Positions 37,494 through 45,770 of a DNA stretch of 64,000 nucleotides are shown here, piece by piece; positions within the stretch are counted from its first letter, which is position 1, and each line of letters begins with the position of its first letter. Source of the DNA: an uncultured Phocaeicola sp. (lineage in GTDB: Bacteria > Bacteroidota > Bacteroidia > Bacteroidales > Bacteroidaceae); the NCBI GenBank assembly GCA_947581855.1, contig CANPVZ010000012.1:48982-112981 (forward strand), in the 5' to 3' direction. The notes under the pieces were generated by a model. It worked only from the letters and a program-made list of their open reading frames with translations, searched no databases and was not told where the DNA came from. The position numbers were made by a program, and so were the translations under genes.

Positions 37494-37711
37494 ATAGGGA
37501 TATTCAGTAAATATTCTTATTTTGCATACCCTGAAGAGTAAATCTATTATTTTGTTGGCTTTACTCTTCATTTTTTATGTTTTGTTACTCTCTCCTGTTA
37601 AAATCGGACCGATTTTGGGATATCCCTATAGAAATGGCATGTGAAATGAAAAACTGTAATCATTTACACATGCCATCTTATATTTTTAGAACATTTACTG
37701 AATATCCCTAT
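37494..37711. mobile_element. Small MITE-like element with 23-bp terminal inverted repeats
   Basis: The 23 bases at 37494-37516 and the reverse complement of 37689-37711 differ at one position. The element is about 218 bp and encodes nothing. Its right half holds a hairpin unit (37632-37677) that recurs exactly at 44840-44885 inside a second element. A clear target-site duplication is not visible. A stem-loop (GAAGAGTAAA ... TTTACTCTTC, near 37530-37571) within it could terminate transcription of the lipocalin gene. Confidence 0.6.
37632..37677. repeat. Dispersed 46-bp hairpin repeat, copy 1
   Basis: The 46 bases are identical to 44840-44885. The ends ATGGCATGTG and CACATGCCAT are inverted repeats, extended inward by AAATGA and TCATTT with a one-base bulge. 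Confidence 0.85.
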
Positions 37712-37751
37712 AAATAAGAAGGATTTTTATATAGAACGCTGCAAATTATAA

Positions 37752-37797
37752 ACAAGGCTAACTCATTATTATTCTTTGAGGTAGCCTTGTCTTTTTT
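37752..37797. terminator. Hairpin terminator between converging genes
   Basis: ACAAGGCTA (37752-37760) pairs with TAGCCTTGT (37782-37790), followed by CTTTTTT on the plus strand. The reverse strand also offers a T-rich tail. Confidence 0.7.
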
Positions 37798-38275
37798 AAT
37801 GATTTTTTTGTTGCTTCTTTGGAGATTGTTGTTTGGACTCTTCCTGTTTCATGCTTTTCAATAGCTCTCTGTGGAAATTCATTTCAGCCGTGAGAACCTT
37901 AAAAATCTTTTTATCAGATAGAAACTTTCTGTATTGTGATACATAATAGCGTTCTAGTTTATCAGACTCTAAGCGTGAGTTAATCATCTTATCAATTAGT
38001 TCACTATAATTAGTTTGATCGGAACTTTTTTTCTTCGTATCACGGATAATGCGTCCTATATTATCATTAATCTTTTTCTTTTTGTCTTGTAATTCGAAAT
38101 AGAGTACAAAGAATTTATTCGCTTCTTCTTTTGTTAATTCAGCTTTCCGAGTCATATACGCCTTTTGTTTGGCTCTAAATTCCTCTTTTGTAAAATGAGG
38201 CTTTTTTTCTTGTGCAAATATAGTTAAGCTCATGCTTAGCAATAACACGATGAAAGCAAGTTGTCTATGTTTCAT
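37796..38275 (-). CDS. Small exported helical protein of the sigma factor operon
   Basis: The protein has 159 residues and a signal peptide (MKHRQLAFIVLLLSMSLTIFA). The rest is highly charged and helical: HFTKEEFRAKQKAYMTRKAE, LTKEEANKFFVLYFELQDKK, then further Lys-rich helices ending in a Gln/Lys tail. The layout recalls Spy/CpxP-like periplasmic stress proteins (LTxEEA-type repeats), but I cannot confirm the family. Nine bases separate it from the gene upstream in the operon, so it is probably coexpressed with, or the target of, the sigma factor. Confidence 0.65.
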   Translation of the reverse strand: MKHRQLAFIVLLLSMSLTIFAQEKKPHFTKEEFRAKQKAYMTRKAELTKEEANKFFVLYFELQDKKKKINDNIGRIIRDTKKKSSDQTNYSELIDKMINSRLESDKLERYYVSQYRKFLSDKKIFKVLTAEMNFHRELLKSMKQEESKQQSPKKQQKNH

Positions 38276-38284
38276 TTCTATTCT

Positions 38285-38668
38285 TTAAAATGTATCGGTT
38301 TCAGCTTCTGTCAAATAGCAATAAATGGTATAGTCATCCATCATGGAGTTATCAATGACGGCTTCGATATATTCATCAGAGTACTGAGTTCTTAAATCGT
38401 TATCTGATAAAGAGTTGGTATTATATATCGGTTCGGAATTTCCTATAATATATTTAAATCCGAACATCAGACCACAGAACATTGCTGCCATATAGAACCA
38501 TGGCTTAATGCGTTGCCATGTGGTAATATTTGTTTCTATATGAGTAGGTATGATTTGTTCAGGAAGCTGCTCCATTAACTGCTTCGTGAAGTCCTCAAAA
38601 TAACCCTCCGGTACGTTAAACGGATTTCCCGTTCCGCACATTCTTCTTATTTCATCTTCTTCTTTCAT
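38285..38668 (-). CDS. Short single-pass membrane protein, probable anti-sigma factor
   Basis: The protein has 127 residues. The N-terminal cytoplasmic part contains GNPFNVPEGYFEDFTKQLM, a string common in proteins encoded after ECF sigma genes in Bacteroides. One membrane helix lies at about 62-81 (PWFYMAAMFCGLMFGFKYII), and about 45 periplasmic residues rich in Asp and Tyr follow. It is much shorter than FecR-type anti-sigma factors. Role inferred from position: inhibits the sigma factor until a periplasmic signal arrives. It lies 52 bases after the sigma gene. Confidence 0.6.
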   Translation of the reverse strand: MKEEDEIRRMCGTGNPFNVPEGYFEDFTKQLMEQLPEQIIPTHIETNITTWQRIKPWFYMAAMFCGLMFGFKYIIGNSEPIYNTNSLSDNDLRTQYSDEYIEAVIDNSMMDDYTIYCYLTEAETDTF

Positions 38669-38720
38669 AACGGTCTGTCCCTTTCTTTTTATATTTTAGA
38701 TGAGTATTCTCTCAAAAGGT

Positions 38721-39272
38721 TTAAATTGACTCTTTTAAAAAGTTTTCTATCTTCTTTACGGCATGATGGTAAGAGGCTTTCAATGCTCCCACACTTGTTC
38801 CGAATATTTCGGACATTTCTTCGTATTTCATTTCCTGATAGTATTTTAAGTTAAATACCATTCGTTGCTTTTCGGGTAATGTTAATAGAGCTTTTTGTAA
38901 AAGAATCTGTGTCTCATCCCCGTCAAAATAAGAGTCTCCCTCAATTTTATCCATAATGCTAGCTTCGGGATCATCAACAAGCATGGCATTTTGATTTTGC
39001 TGTTTATTGAGGAAAGTCAAACATTCATTTAGAGCAATACGGTAAAGCCAAGTAGATAACTTGGCTTCAGCACGGAAATAACCAATATTAATCCATGCTT
39101 TAATAAATGTATTCTGAAGCAGATCATTTGCGTCATCATGTGATAATACCATTCGTCGGATTTGCCAATAAAGCTGTTCCCGGTATTGTTTCACAATTTC
39201 TGAGAATGCTTCTTTTTGAGTGTCCGGATCTTGTAATAGGTGTATGATTTTTGTTTCATCAAAAGTTTCCAT
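38721..39272 (-). CDS. ECF-family RNA polymerase sigma factor
   Basis: The protein has 183 residues. Region 2 (about 22-90) includes YREQLYWQIRRMVLSHDDAN, DLLQNTFIKAWINIGYFRA and KLSTWLYRIALNECLTFLN. Region 4 (about 128-180) includes LPEKQRMVFNLKYYQEMKYE and EEMSEIFGTSVGALKASYHH, a helix-turn-helix that binds the -35 element. An acidic linker separates them. It directs RNA polymerase to stress- or envelope-response promoters. First gene of a three-gene operon with its own TAnnTTTG promoter. Confidence 0.95.
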   Translation of the reverse strand: METFDETKIIHLLQDPDTQKEAFSEIVKQYREQLYWQIRRMVLSHDDANDLLQNTFIKAWINIGYFRAEAKLSTWLYRIALNECLTFLNKQQNQNAMLVDDPEASIMDKIEGDSYFDGDETQILLQKALLTLPEKQRMVFNLKYYQEMKYEEMSEIFGTSVGALKASYHHAVKKIENFLKESI

Positions 39273-39320
39273 TTCTGTGGGTGCTGGTAGGCTTTTCTCT
39301 GCTATGGTTATGATTTGTTC

Positions 39321-39328
39321 TCAAAAAT
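39321..39328 (-). promoter_or_regulatory. Bacteroides-type -7 box of the ECF sigma operon
   Basis: The minus strand reads TATTTTTG, 49 bases before the sigma gene ATG at 39272. Confidence 0.5.
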
Positions 39329-39396
39329 ACTTCTTTTTCTTGAAATAATAGTATATTCTTTTATTTTTATAACGTTCTTTTTTTCTTTGCTTGTTA

Positions 39397-40311
39397 TCAT
39401 AGTCTTACACACAGGTTCTCTTTTGCTAAGATTGTATTTGGAAAAACAGATTTAGCTTCTTTTAATAGGGTACTTTCCTCATCATAACGGGCAGAGAAAT
39501 GACCGATAAGTAATTGTTTTACTTGGGCTTCACGGGCTATTCTTCCTGCCTGAGAAGCTGTAGTATGAAGTGTTTCTTTGGCACGGGCCAATTCACTTTC
39601 TGCGAAAGTAGCTTCGTGAAAAAGTAGATCAACGTCTCTTATTTGCTCAATAATTTTCCGGTTGTAGACCGTATCAGAACAATATGCATATTTTCGGGGA
39701 GGATCAGAAGGAATGGTTAATCGGTCATTGGGAATATATGTACCGTCGGGTAACTGATAGTCTGCTCCATTCTTTATCCGGTTTAATTCGCATATAGGAA
39801 TTTGATAAAAATCGATCATATCCCGTCGGATATGGTTAGGGGTTGGTTTTTCTGTAAAGAGGAAACCGATGCATGGTATTCTATGTTGTAACGGAATGCT
39901 GTATACGATAACAGAGCGGTCTTCATATATACAAGTTTGTTGCTGAGTATCGATAGTGTGGAATATGACCTTGTATCCCATGCCTTTGCAAAAAAAATGC
40001 AATTGGGGGAGGAGAAGCTTCTCCAATTCTTTAGGAGCATGAATGTGTAAGTCGGCTGTCCGTCCGAGCATACTGAAAGTCGAGATGAGTCCCATTAATC
40101 CGAAACAATGGTCTCCGTGAAGATGTGAAATAAAAATATGGTTTAGGCGAGAAAATTTTAGTTTGGATTTACGAAGCTGGAGTTGAGCTCCTTCTCCACA
40201 ATCTATCATAAATAGTTTTTCTCGTATATTCACCACTTGGGAACTTGCAAAATGTTTGGTCGTTGGCAGAGCCGACCCACATCCTAAAATATGAATTTCG
40301 AATTTTTCCAT
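39397..40311 (-). CDS. rnz: Ribonuclease Z
   Basis: RNase Z trims the 3' trailer of tRNA precursors. The 304-residue protein has the metallo-beta-lactamase motif ISHLHGDHCFG (His and Asp ligands near 63-68). It also has the N-terminal GCGSALPT...MIDCGEGAQLQLR, the motif YCSDTVYN near 210 and the final ligand LLIGHFSARY near 270. Length matches the short bacterial form. Its promoter lies within 16 bases of the ATG, giving a very short leader. Confidence 0.95.
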   Translation of the reverse strand: MEKFEIHILGCGSALPTTKHFASSQVVNIREKLFMIDCGEGAQLQLRKSKLKFSRLNHIFISHLHGDHCFGLMGLISTFSMLGRTADLHIHAPKELEKLLLPQLHFFCKGMGYKVIFHTIDTQQQTCIYEDRSVIVYSIPLQHRIPCIGFLFTEKPTPNHIRRDMIDFYQIPICELNRIKNGADYQLPDGTYIPNDRLTIPSDPPRKYAYCSDTVYNRKIIEQIRDVDLLFHEATFAESELARAKETLHTTASQAGRIAREAQVKQLLIGHFSARYDEESTLLKEAKSVFPNTILAKENLCVRL

Positions 40312-40319
40312 AGTGTTTG

Positions 40320-40327
40320 CAAAGGTA
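40320..40327 (-). promoter_or_regulatory. Bacteroides-type -7 box of rnz
   Basis: The minus strand reads TACCTTTG, 9 bases before the ATG at 40311. The transcript would be nearly leaderless if initiation is about 7 bases downstream. Confidence 0.55.
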
Positions 40328-40329
40328 TA

Positions 40330-40367
40330 TAAAAAATAAAGAGGATAGCTTTTTATAACTATCCTCT
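40330..40367 (-). terminator. Rho-independent terminator of rpsA
   Basis: On the minus strand, AGAGGATAG (complement of 40359-40367) pairs with CTATCCTCT (complement of 40340-40348), followed by TTATTTTTTATA. It lies between rpsA and rnz. Confidence 0.75.
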
Positions 40368-40391
40368 TACCTTAATATATAATAAGAATTA

Positions 40392-42188
40392 TTATTTCTT
40401 ATCGTTTTCCATTTGCTCTTTCAAAGCTGCCAATGCATCGATATCGCCTAATGTCGTAGATGCTGTTTGGTTTTGGATAGAAGGAGCATCTTCTTTTTTA
40501 GCTGCTTTCTTTGCTGCAGAAGCTGCTTTCTTTTCTGCCTTAGCTTCAGCTTTTGCTGCATCTTCAAAGATACGGCTGTGAGAAAGGATGATTCTCTTAG
40601 CGTCTTTGTTGAATTCGATCACTTTGAATGAAAGCTTCTCATCTAATTGAGCTTGTGATCCGTCTTCTTTTACTAAATGTTTCGGGGTTGCGAAACCTTC
40701 TACACCGTATGGCAATGCAATAACAGCGCCTTTGTCCAACATTTCGATAATCGTTCCCTCGTGAATGGAATCTACAGTGAATACTGTTTCGAATACATCC
40801 CAAGGATTTTCTTCCAATTGTTTGTGACCTAAGCTTAAACGACGGTTTTCCTTGTCGATTTCTAATACTTGAACTTCGATATCGGCACCAATAGAAGTAA
40901 ATTCTGACGGGTGTTTGATTTTCTTTGTCCAAGAAAGATCTGAAATGTGGATTAATCCGTCAACACCTTCTTCGATTTCTACAAATACACCGAAGTTAGT
41001 GAAGTTACGAACTTTAGCAGTGTGCTTAGAACCTACCGGATATTTCTCCTCGATAGTTTCCCATGGGTCAGCCTTTAATTGTTTGATACCTAAAGACATT
41101 TTGCGTTCTTCACGGTCGAGGGTTAAAATAACAGCTTCTACCTCATCACCTACTTTCATGAAATCTTGAGCTGAACGCAAGTGCTGTGACCAAGACATTT
41201 CAGATACGTGAATCAGACCTTCAACTCCTGGAGCAATTTCGATAAATGCACCATAATCAGCCATTACAACTACCTTGCCTTTGACTTTATCACCTACTTT
41301 CAGGTTCGGATCCAAAGCGTCCCATGGATGTGGAGTAAGTTGTTTCAAACCAAGAGCAATACGTTTTTTCTCATCATCAAAGTCGAGGATAACGACATTC
41401 AACTTTTGGTCTAATTCAACCACTTCTTTCGGATCGCTAACACGTCCCCAAGAAAGATCTGTAATGTGGATTAAACCGTCTACGCCACCCAGGTCGATGA
41501 AAACACCGTATGAAGTGATATTTTTAACAGTACCTTCGAGTACTTGTCCTTTTTCAAGTTTGCCGATGATTTCTTTTTTCTGTTGTTCAAGTTCTGCTTC
41601 AATAAGAGCTTTGTGAGAAACAACCACGTTTTTGAACTCCTGATTGATTTTAACGACCTTGAATTCCATTGTTTTTCCAACGAAAACATCGTAGTCACGG
41701 ATAGGTTTCACATCAATTTGAGAACCCGGTAAGAATGCTTCGATACCGAATACGTCTACAATCATACCACCTTTCGTGCGGCATTTGATGTAACCTTTAA
41801 TAATTTCTTCAGATTCTAGTGCAGCGTTAACACGATCCCAAGAGCGTGCGGCACGTGCTTTCTTGTGTGAAAGAATTAATTGTCCCTTTTTGTCTTCCTG
41901 ATTTTCGATGTATACTTCTACCGTATCTCCAATCTTCAAATCAGGATTGTAGCGGAATTCATTCAATGGAATGATACCGTCTGATTTGTAACCGATGTTT
42001 ACAACGACTTCGCGTTTGTTCATTGCGATTACAGTTCCGTCAACAACCTCACGGTCATTTACTTTGTTTAATGTTCCGTCATAAGCTTTTTCGAGATCTT
42101 CGTGACTTACGTCGGTTACGGTTTCACCGTTTTCATACGCATCCCAGTTGAAATCTTCAATAGGAGCTACATTTTTTAAATTTTCCAT
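40392..42188 (-). CDS. rpsA: 30S ribosomal protein S1
   Basis: S1 binds mRNA and helps load it on the 30S subunit. The 598-residue protein contains six S1 (OB-fold) repeats, clearly seen as GTVKNITSYGVFIDLGGVDG, GKVVVMADYGAFIEIAPGVE and AKVRNFTNFGVFVEIEEGVD among others. It starts MENLKNVAPIEDFNWDAYEN. The tail after about 545 is Ala/Lys-rich and low-complexity. Size is usual for Bacteroidetes. Monocistronic, with a strong promoter box and a terminator. Confidence 0.97.
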   Translation of the reverse strand: MENLKNVAPIEDFNWDAYENGETVTDVSHEDLEKAYDGTLNKVNDREVVDGTVIAMNKREVVVNIGYKSDGIIPLNEFRYNPDLKIGDTVEVYIENQEDKKGQLILSHKKARAARSWDRVNAALESEEIIKGYIKCRTKGGMIVDVFGIEAFLPGSQIDVKPIRDYDVFVGKTMEFKVVKINQEFKNVVVSHKALIEAELEQQKKEIIGKLEKGQVLEGTVKNITSYGVFIDLGGVDGLIHITDLSWGRVSDPKEVVELDQKLNVVILDFDDEKKRIALGLKQLTPHPWDALDPNLKVGDKVKGKVVVMADYGAFIEIAPGVEGLIHVSEMSWSQHLRSAQDFMKVGDEVEAVILTLDREERKMSLGIKQLKADPWETIEEKYPVGSKHTAKVRNFTNFGVFVEIEEGVDGLIHISDLSWTKKIKHPSEFTSIGADIEVQVLEIDKENRRLSLGHKQLEENPWDVFETVFTVDSIHEGTIIEMLDKGAVIALPYGVEGFATPKHLVKEDGSQAQLDEKLSFKVIEFNKDAKRIILSHSRIFEDAAKAEAKAEKKAASAAKKAAKKEDAPSIQNQTASTTLGDIDALAALKEQMENDKK

Positions 42189-42255
42189 TAATACTAAGTT
42201 ATTAAATAAAAGTTTATTAAGTGAGACATTATATTGATTATATCAATTTCGGGCG

Positions 42256-42263
42256 CAAAGATA
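42256..42263 (-). promoter_or_regulatory. Bacteroides-type -7 box of rpsA
   Basis: The minus strand reads TATCTTTG, with TTGCC about 24 bases upstream as a plausible -33 element. It lies 68 bases before the ATG at 42188. Confidence 0.6.
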
Positions 42264-42380
42264 TAACTATTTTGTTGAACAGGCAATTAGTTCTAAAAGA
42301 AAAATATGATGGTCTATCATAAAATATGGTTGTTTTCCAATTTTATTTAAAATAAAGTTTTGTAATTTATGATATATCTT

Positions 42381-42388
42381 TATATTTG
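42381..42388 (+). promoter_or_regulatory. Bacteroides-type -7 box of the hybrid kinase gene
   Basis: TATATTTG lies 18 bases before the ATG at 42406. Confidence 0.6.
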
Positions 42389-42405
42389 CGCTCAATTATT
42401 TAATT

Positions 42406-44061
42406 ATGCTATTATATACATTCGCTATATTGATCGTTTGTTGCATTGTTATTATCTTACGTTACAAGCATAAAAACGAAGATTTACTTATTCTCTTGGA
42501 GAAGAGAGCAAGTGAAGCTTCATCTATTAGTGGCTATTCGGATGTAATACTTCAAAACTTAGGAGTTTATATTTTTTTGATAACGAAGGATTTTATTGTT
42601 GTAAAGACCAATTATTATGAGATTACCCATACTACTAAAAGTGAAATACCCAGTCGATTAGGGAATGTTTTGAAATGTAAAAACGGCGAAGATGCCGGTA
42701 TGTGCGGTAAGCACGAAGCGTGTCAGAGTTGTGTGATAAGGGAAACTATTGCTAAATCATTTCGTATAAGAGAAGGTTTTGAAGGCTTGGAGGCTCCTGT
42801 TCGGCTTTATAAGTCGAGTGATAAAACAGAGTATATGGACAGAGAGGTTTCTTTGTCGGGAGCCTTTTTACATTTAAACGGACAAGACCAATTGCTGGTA
42901 ACATTACAGGATATTACCAAATTAAAAAACATTCAGTATGAGCTGTTTTCCGCAAAGAAAGCAGCTGAGGAAGCCGATAAACAGAAGAGTGCTTTTGTGG
43001 CGAATATGAGTCATGAGATTCGTACGCCTTTGAATGCAATAGTGGGATTTTCGGGATTAGTGGCAACTTCTACGGATCCCGAACAAAAGAAGCATTATAT
43101 GCGTATTATTCAAACAAACAACGACCTTTTATTACGATTGGTTAACGATATTCTGGATATGTCGAAAATTGAAGCCGGAACGTTGGACTTTAATTACTCT
43201 GAAGTTGATTTAAACCAAATAATGAGAGAGTTGGAACAGAGTTTTCGTTTCCGTCTTGAGGGTATGAATAGTTCTGTAAAGATTTGTTTCGAACAGTCCC
43301 GTCCTTCTTGTTATATTCATACGGAAAAGAACCGAGTGTCCCAAGTTTTGGTGAATTTTATAACAAATGCCATAAAGTTTACCGAGAAAGGTAGTATTAC
43401 GATGGGGTATGAGGTGCGTAAGACTGGGATATATTGTTATGTAAAAGATACGGGTATTGGAATAGCTGCCGATCGACAAACACAAATATTTGAGCGCTTT
43501 ACTAAACTTGATACGCGGAAACAGGGAACAGGTTTGGGACTTTCTATTTGTAAATCCATTATTAAGAAGCTGGAGGGTGAAATTGGTGTGGAGTCTGAAT
43601 TAGGGAAAGGTTCCACTTTTTGGTTTACTCTTCCCGTATTACCTTTTGACATTGCTCCTAAAACAATTGAACAGGAAGAATTGGAGAGAACATATAGTGT
43701 TCGTGTTCATCGTACTTTGCTTATTGCTGAGGACATTGAAGATAATTATTTGTTGTGCAAGGTTTATTTGGAAAATAAATATTCGTTACTTAGAGCTCAT
43801 GATGGTGAAGAAGCTATTTCATTGTTCTTACAATATTCCCCGGATGCTATTTTGATGGATTTGCGTATGCCGAGTATCGACGGATATCAAGCGACGGAAG
43901 CTATTCGCCAGATGTCATCTACCATTCCTATTATTGCTGTTACTGCTTATGCTTCTGAGGAGGATCGGAGTAAAGTATTGGGACATGGCTTTTCGGGATA
44001 TTTGCCGAAGCCTTTGAAAAGAGGCGAATTGCTTGATACACTTCGTCAGGTAGGAGTATAA
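42406..44061 (+). CDS. Hybrid sensor histidine kinase/response regulator with a cysteine-bearing PAS domain
   Basis: The protein has 551 residues. One membrane helix (about 2-19, [17 protein letters not shown]) anchors it without a periplasmic sensor. A PAS domain (about 45-172) contains four Cys in the pattern [19 protein letters not shown] (residues 91, 100, 106, 109). The kinase core follows: [15 protein letters not shown] with His203, the N-box NFITNAIKF, the G1 box VKDTGIGI and the G2 box GTGLGLSI. The C-terminal receiver domain (about 436-550) has phospho-acceptor Asp485 in [12 protein letters not shown] and the conserved Lys in YLPKPL. No DNA-binding domain is fused, so an output protein elsewhere is needed. 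The signal is probably cytoplasmic, perhaps redox, metal or cofactor. Confidence 0.93.
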   Translation: MLLYTFAILIVCCIVIILRYKHKNEDLLILLEKRASEASSISGYSDVILQNLGVYIFLITKDFIVVKTNYYEITHTTKSEIPSRLGNVLKCKNGEDAGMCGKHEACQSCVIRETIAKSFRIREGFEGLEAPVRLYKSSDKTEYMDREVSLSGAFLHLNGQDQLLVTLQDITKLKNIQYELFSAKKAAEEADKQKSAFVANMSHEIRTPLNAIVGFSGLVATSTDPEQKKHYMRIIQTNNDLLLRLVNDILDMSKIEAGTLDFNYSEVDLNQIMRELEQSFRFRLEGMNSSVKICFEQSRPSCYIHTEKNRVSQVLVNFITNAIKFTEKGSITMGYEVRKTGIYCYVKDTGIGIAADRQTQIFERFTKLDTRKQGTGLGLSICKSIIKKLEGEIGVESELGKGSTFWFTLPVLPFDIAPKTIEQEELERTYSVRVHRTLLIAEDIEDNYLLCKVYLENKYSLLRAHDGEEAISLFLQYSPDAILMDLRMPSIDGYQATEAIRQMSSTIPIIAVTAYASEEDRSKVLGHGFSGYLPKPLKRGELLDTLRQVGV

Positions 44062-44237
44062 GAATTCTTTTAGCTTTTAGTTTTGCAGTATGTAATAGTA
44101 ATATATATTATGTTTCCTTTTTGCAAAAGAATGCTTTCTATATTCTGATTAGTAAGCTGATAAAGAGGATGAAGTGTAAAAGGCAGAAACCTGCTTTGTG
44201 AAAGATTTTGGTTGTTACTACATTATTAGTTATTTTA
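44062..44237. other. Short spacer after the kinase gene
   Basis: AT-rich, no gene seen. The stretch leads into the second terminal-inverted-repeat element. Confidence 0.4.
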
Positions 44238-44330
44238 ATAGGGACATTCAGAAAATACTATAAAATTAGCCAATCAACTTGTAATGAACTGTATCCTAAA
44301 AGTTGGAAGAGTTAAACATTATTTACTTAT

Positions 44331-44370
44331 AGACTGGGACTGTCTAACAAGTTTTAGACAGTCCCAGTCT
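44331..44370. repeat. Perfect 17-bp hairpin within the element
   Basis: Positions 44331-44347 are the exact reverse complement of 44354-44370, with a 6-base loop CAAGTT. It may be the fused end of an insertion sequence or a terminator; no T-run follows. Confidence 0.8.
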
Positions 44371-44839
44371 TAAGGAGTGTATCAGTTCCCAGCAAAGGCT
44401 GAGTGGGAAGAGAGTAACGTCGCTTGCCGCTTATTCCCTCTATGCCAACAATGCCAATCGTAAATACTGTACGGAAAGTCGGATAGCTACCTTCTTCGTT
44501 GGCAAGGGGTGCGGCAAAGGATGAGAAGCTGCGGAGGATACTGCGGAGCGAGCTCAGCCGGGAACGTGCCACACGTCCGGAAGAAAGCTTCGCTAGACAC
44601 AAGCAGCATTACTCCCTGACAAAGGTCAAGGCACGGAACAGGAAAACGGAAATACTCCGGATCTTTTTTGGGATCCATACTTCGAATGCCTTATTGATGA
44701 TTGACAAGGTCCAAAATAGACAGACCCAAGTTGCGTGACATAAATTTGCTGATGGAAATGGAGAAGTCTTACGTTTTCTCCGGGAACATCATGCGGCGAT
44801 GGAACAAAATGGAGCCATGAAGAAATGAATCGACTATAA

Positions 44840-44885
44840 AAATGGCATGTGAAATGAAAAACTGTAATCATTTACACATGCCATC
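44840..44885. repeat. Dispersed 46-bp hairpin repeat, copy 2
   Basis: Identical over 46 bases to 37632-37677, in the same orientation. Confidence 0.85.
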
Positions 44886-44946
44886 CTATTTTTTAGAACA
44901 TTTTCTAAATATCCCTAAATAACTAAGTTAGTTGTGATACTTCACA

Positions 44947-45765
44947 TTAAGAGTTCTTTTTAAAATAATCTAATACTTTTTTTACCGAACCGTGAAGCAA
45001 TAACAACTCTTTTGCTTTATCATAAGGCAAACCTAATTCTTCTGTTATCATACGGGTGCCTCTATCCACTAGCTTTTGATTACTAAGTTGCATGTTTACC
45101 ATCCGGTTCCCTTTCACTCTTCCCAACCGGATCATTGTGGACGTGGTAATCATATTCAGTATCATTTTTTGTCCCGTACCGCTTTTCATTCGGGAGCTTC
45201 CTGTAACAAACTCCGGACCTACTATCATTTCAATGGCTATTTCCGCTTCTTGTGATATGGGGGCGTTGGGATTACTGCATATTGATGCAGTAAGTATCCC
45301 ATGTTTACGGGCTTCTCTTAATGCATGGATAACGTACGGGGTTGTACCTGAAGCCGCAATACCTATTACAGTATCGCTGGAGGTGATATGATGTTCCTGT
45401 AACTCCTCCCATCCACGTAAAGGATTATCCTCCGCATTTTCTACCGGATTACGCAATGCCTTTTCTCCTCCTGCAATAAGACCGATAACCAATGTACTAG
45501 GCATTCCGAAAGTGGGTGGAATCTCTGAAGCGTCCAATACGCCCAGTCTTCCGCTTGTCCCGGCTCCCATATAGAAGATGCGTCCTCCGCTTTTCATTCG
45601 TTCCACTAGAGCGTTTACCAATTTTTCTATTTGAGGAATACACTCCTTTACGGCAAGTGCTACTTTTTGGTCCTCCCGATTTATATTAGTAAGTAGTTCG
45701 TGTACGGACATCTCTTCTAGATGGTCGTAGAGTGAAGCTTGTTCGGTTATTTTAGTAAAAGTCAT
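44947..45765 (-). CDS. murQ: N-acetylmuramic acid 6-phosphate etherase
   Basis: MurQ splits MurNAc-6-phosphate into GlcNAc-6-phosphate and D-lactate. The 272-residue protein has a SIS sugar-phosphate domain: RIFYMGAGTSGRLGVLDASE near 62-81, FVTGSSRMKSGTGQKMILNM near 185, and the catalytic-region Glu in LDASEIPPTFG. Length is slightly short of the Escherichia coli enzyme (298). It is the last gene of the MurNAc operon, 5 bases after the kinase. Cytoplasmic. Confidence 0.95.
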   Translation of the reverse strand: MTFTKITEQASLYDHLEEMSVHELLTNINREDQKVALAVKECIPQIEKLVNALVERMKSGGRIFYMGAGTSGRLGVLDASEIPPTFGMPSTLVIGLIAGGEKALRNPVENAEDNPLRGWEELQEHHITSSDTVIGIAASGTTPYVIHALREARKHGILTASICSNPNAPISQEAEIAIEMIVGPEFVTGSSRMKSGTGQKMILNMITTSTMIRLGRVKGNRMVNMQLSNQKLVDRGTRMITEELGLPYDKAKELLLLHGSVKKVLDYFKKNS

Positions 45766-45770
45766 AATTC

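Larger units (their letters stand above)
44238..44915. mobile_element. Longer relative of the MITE-like element, with GC-rich degenerate interior
   Basis: The left end ATAGGGACATTCAGAAAATA and the right end (44896-44915, GAACATTTTCTAAATATCCC) are near inverted repeats and resemble the ends of the element at 37494-37711. The flanking words TTAGTTATTTT and AAATAACTAAG extend the inverted symmetry. The right 90 bp are about 90 percent identical to the right part of the smaller element. The interior (about 44380-44830) is richer in GC than its surroundings. It contains coding-like text such as HYSLTKVKARNRKTEIL, followed directly by RIFFGIHTSNALLMIDK, but no intact gene; I could not assign it to an IS family. 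Confidence 0.45.
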
